DNA of 5,984 bases from CBFGTJ01 sp965651815. Its GTDB lineage: Bacteria; Actinomycetota; Acidimicrobiia; Acidimicrobiales; Microtrichaceae. Where the stretch lies: contig CBFGTJ010000197.1 in assembly GCA_965651815.1 (NCBI GenBank), forward strand, positions 1-5,984, read 5' to 3'. The notes beneath the pieces are model-generated. The model did not search any database. It worked only from the letters and a program-made list of their open reading frames with translations, and was not told where the DNA came from. The position numbers and the translations under genes are program-made. This document shows positions 5,452-5,984 of the stretch, piece after piece. Numbering within the stretch: position 1 is the stretch's first letter; every line of letters starts with the position of its first letter.

Positions 5452-5984
5452 TCAGGAGGCCGTCGCGAGCGCCCGGTCGCGCACGGCGTTGACCGCCCGC
5501 TTCACCAGGCGCCGTGCCGCCTCGGCGGTGACCCCGAGCTCGTCGCCGACCTCGCGGTAGCTGCGCCGCTGGCCGTCGAGCAGGCCGAAGCGCTGCTCCA
5601 CCGCCCGCCGGGCGCGGGGGTCCAGCACGTCGAGCAGTCCGTGCAGCCACTCGGAGTGCTCCGCGTCGAGCAGCACGTCCTCCGGTCCGGCCTGGCGGTC
5701 GGCCAGCAGGTCCACCAGCTCGTTGGACTCGTCCTCGCCGACCGCGCGGTCCAGCGAGGTCGGGGTGGTCAGCCGGTGCAGGCGCGAGTTCTCCTCGTCG
5801 AGCTCGTCGCCGTCGCCGCCCACCTGGCGGAGCGCGGCGCGCAGCGCGGCGGAGCGGTCGCCCGGCAACCGGACCAGCGACGCCTTCTGGTCGAGCGCCC
5901 GGCCGATCGCCTGGCGGATCCAGAACGTCGCGTAGGTGGAGAACTTGAAGCCCTTGCGCCAGTCGAACTTGTCGACGGCGTGCT
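5452..5984 (-). CDS. RpoD-family sigma factor, C-terminal part (runs off right edge)
   Basis: The open frame enters from the right edge and ends at TGA (5454-5452), giving 176 visible C-terminal residues of a sigma-70 family factor that directs RNA polymerase to promoters. Visible residues 3-30 (AVDKFDWRKGFKFSTYATFW, then IRQAIGRAL) are regions 2.3-2.4, which melt and read the -10. Residues from about 36 (LVRLP) belong to region 3, and TSLDRAVGEDESNELVDLLA (from 74) matches region 3.2. Residues 110-172 are region 4: LDPRARRAVEQRFGL, then the helix-turn-helix SYREVGDELGVTAEAARRLV that reads the -35. The FSTYATFWIRQAI signature places it with group 1-3 factors rather than ECF factors. Region 3 is about 17 residues shorter than in typical RpoD or group 2 proteins. 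The missing N-terminus prevents naming it; group 2/3 is more likely than the primary factor. Confidence 0.85.
   Translation of the reverse strand, partial: HAVDKFDWRKGFKFSTYATFWIRQAIGRALDQKASLVRLPGDRSAALRAALRQVGGDGDELDEENSRLHRLTTPTSLDRAVGEDESNELVDLLADRQAGPEDVLLDAEHSEWLHGLLDVLDPRARRAVEQRFGLLDGQRRSYREVGDELGVTAEAARRLVKRAVNAVRDRALATAS

Noticed and set aside
4188..5492. A 434-codon plus-strand open frame opposite DAHP synthase
   Set aside because: Antisense shadow: the minus-strand protein has every class II DAHP synthase metal and substrate residue at the right spacing.
1..5984. CRISPR arrays, insertion sequences, tRNA genes, prophage or toxin-antitoxin modules
   Set aside because: Reading both strands, I saw no regularly spaced repeats, transposase motifs, tRNA cloverleaf or small paired genes. 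Composition is uniform across the window, with no sign of recent transfer.

Overview
The window is about 6 kb of very GC-rich, gene-dense DNA with GC-ending codons throughout. The gene set points to a high-GC member of the Actinomycetota: a class II (plant/mycobacterial-type) DAHP synthase, a ferredoxin-type sulfite reductase paired with a [4Fe-4S] APS reductase, a PaaX-like regulator and an RpoD-family sigma factor. A deep-branching class such as Acidimicrobiia is possible, but this is a low-confidence guess. I see no insertion sequence, tRNA, rRNA, CRISPR array or phage gene.

Layout. (1) Bases 1-299, minus strand: the N-terminal end of a PaaX-like winged-helix regulator that runs off the left edge. 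(2) Bases 300-382: a short divergent intergenic region. (3) Bases 383-1246, plus strand: a protein with a GNAT-acetyltransferase-like core and a polar C-terminal tail. (4) Bases 1252-1304: a near-perfect 25-bp-stem hairpin between convergent genes, probably a shared terminator. (5) Bases 1319-3897, minus strand: a two-gene assimilatory sulfur operon, sulfite reductase (sirA-like) followed by APS reductase (cysH), joined by a one-base stop/start overlap. Its upstream region (3898-4019) has a plausible promoter and a dyad overlapping the -10. (6) Bases 4020-5378, minus strand: class II DAHP synthase, the first step of the shikimate pathway. (7) Bases 5379-5451: an intergenic region with a possible -10 and a small hairpin. 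(8) Bases 5452-5984, minus strand: the C-terminal part of an RpoD-family sigma factor running off the right edge.

How the genes work together. CysH reduces adenylyl sulfate to sulfite and SirA reduces sulfite to sulfide for cysteine synthesis, so the pair is one metabolic unit. The sulfate-activating (ATP sulfurylase) and uptake genes are not in this window. DAHP synthase and the sigma factor look like independent housekeeping neighbours. The regulator and the GNAT-like gene are divergently arranged and may or may not be functionally linked.

Most of the window is ordinary core metabolism and I see no clear new defence or mobile system. Three things deserve a second look: the sulfite reductase carries a complete four-cysteine siroheme/[4Fe-4S]-type motif in both halves, where the well-known assimilatory enzymes keep it only in the C-terminal half; the operon has a well-placed operator-like dyad; and the sigma factor has a shortened region 3.
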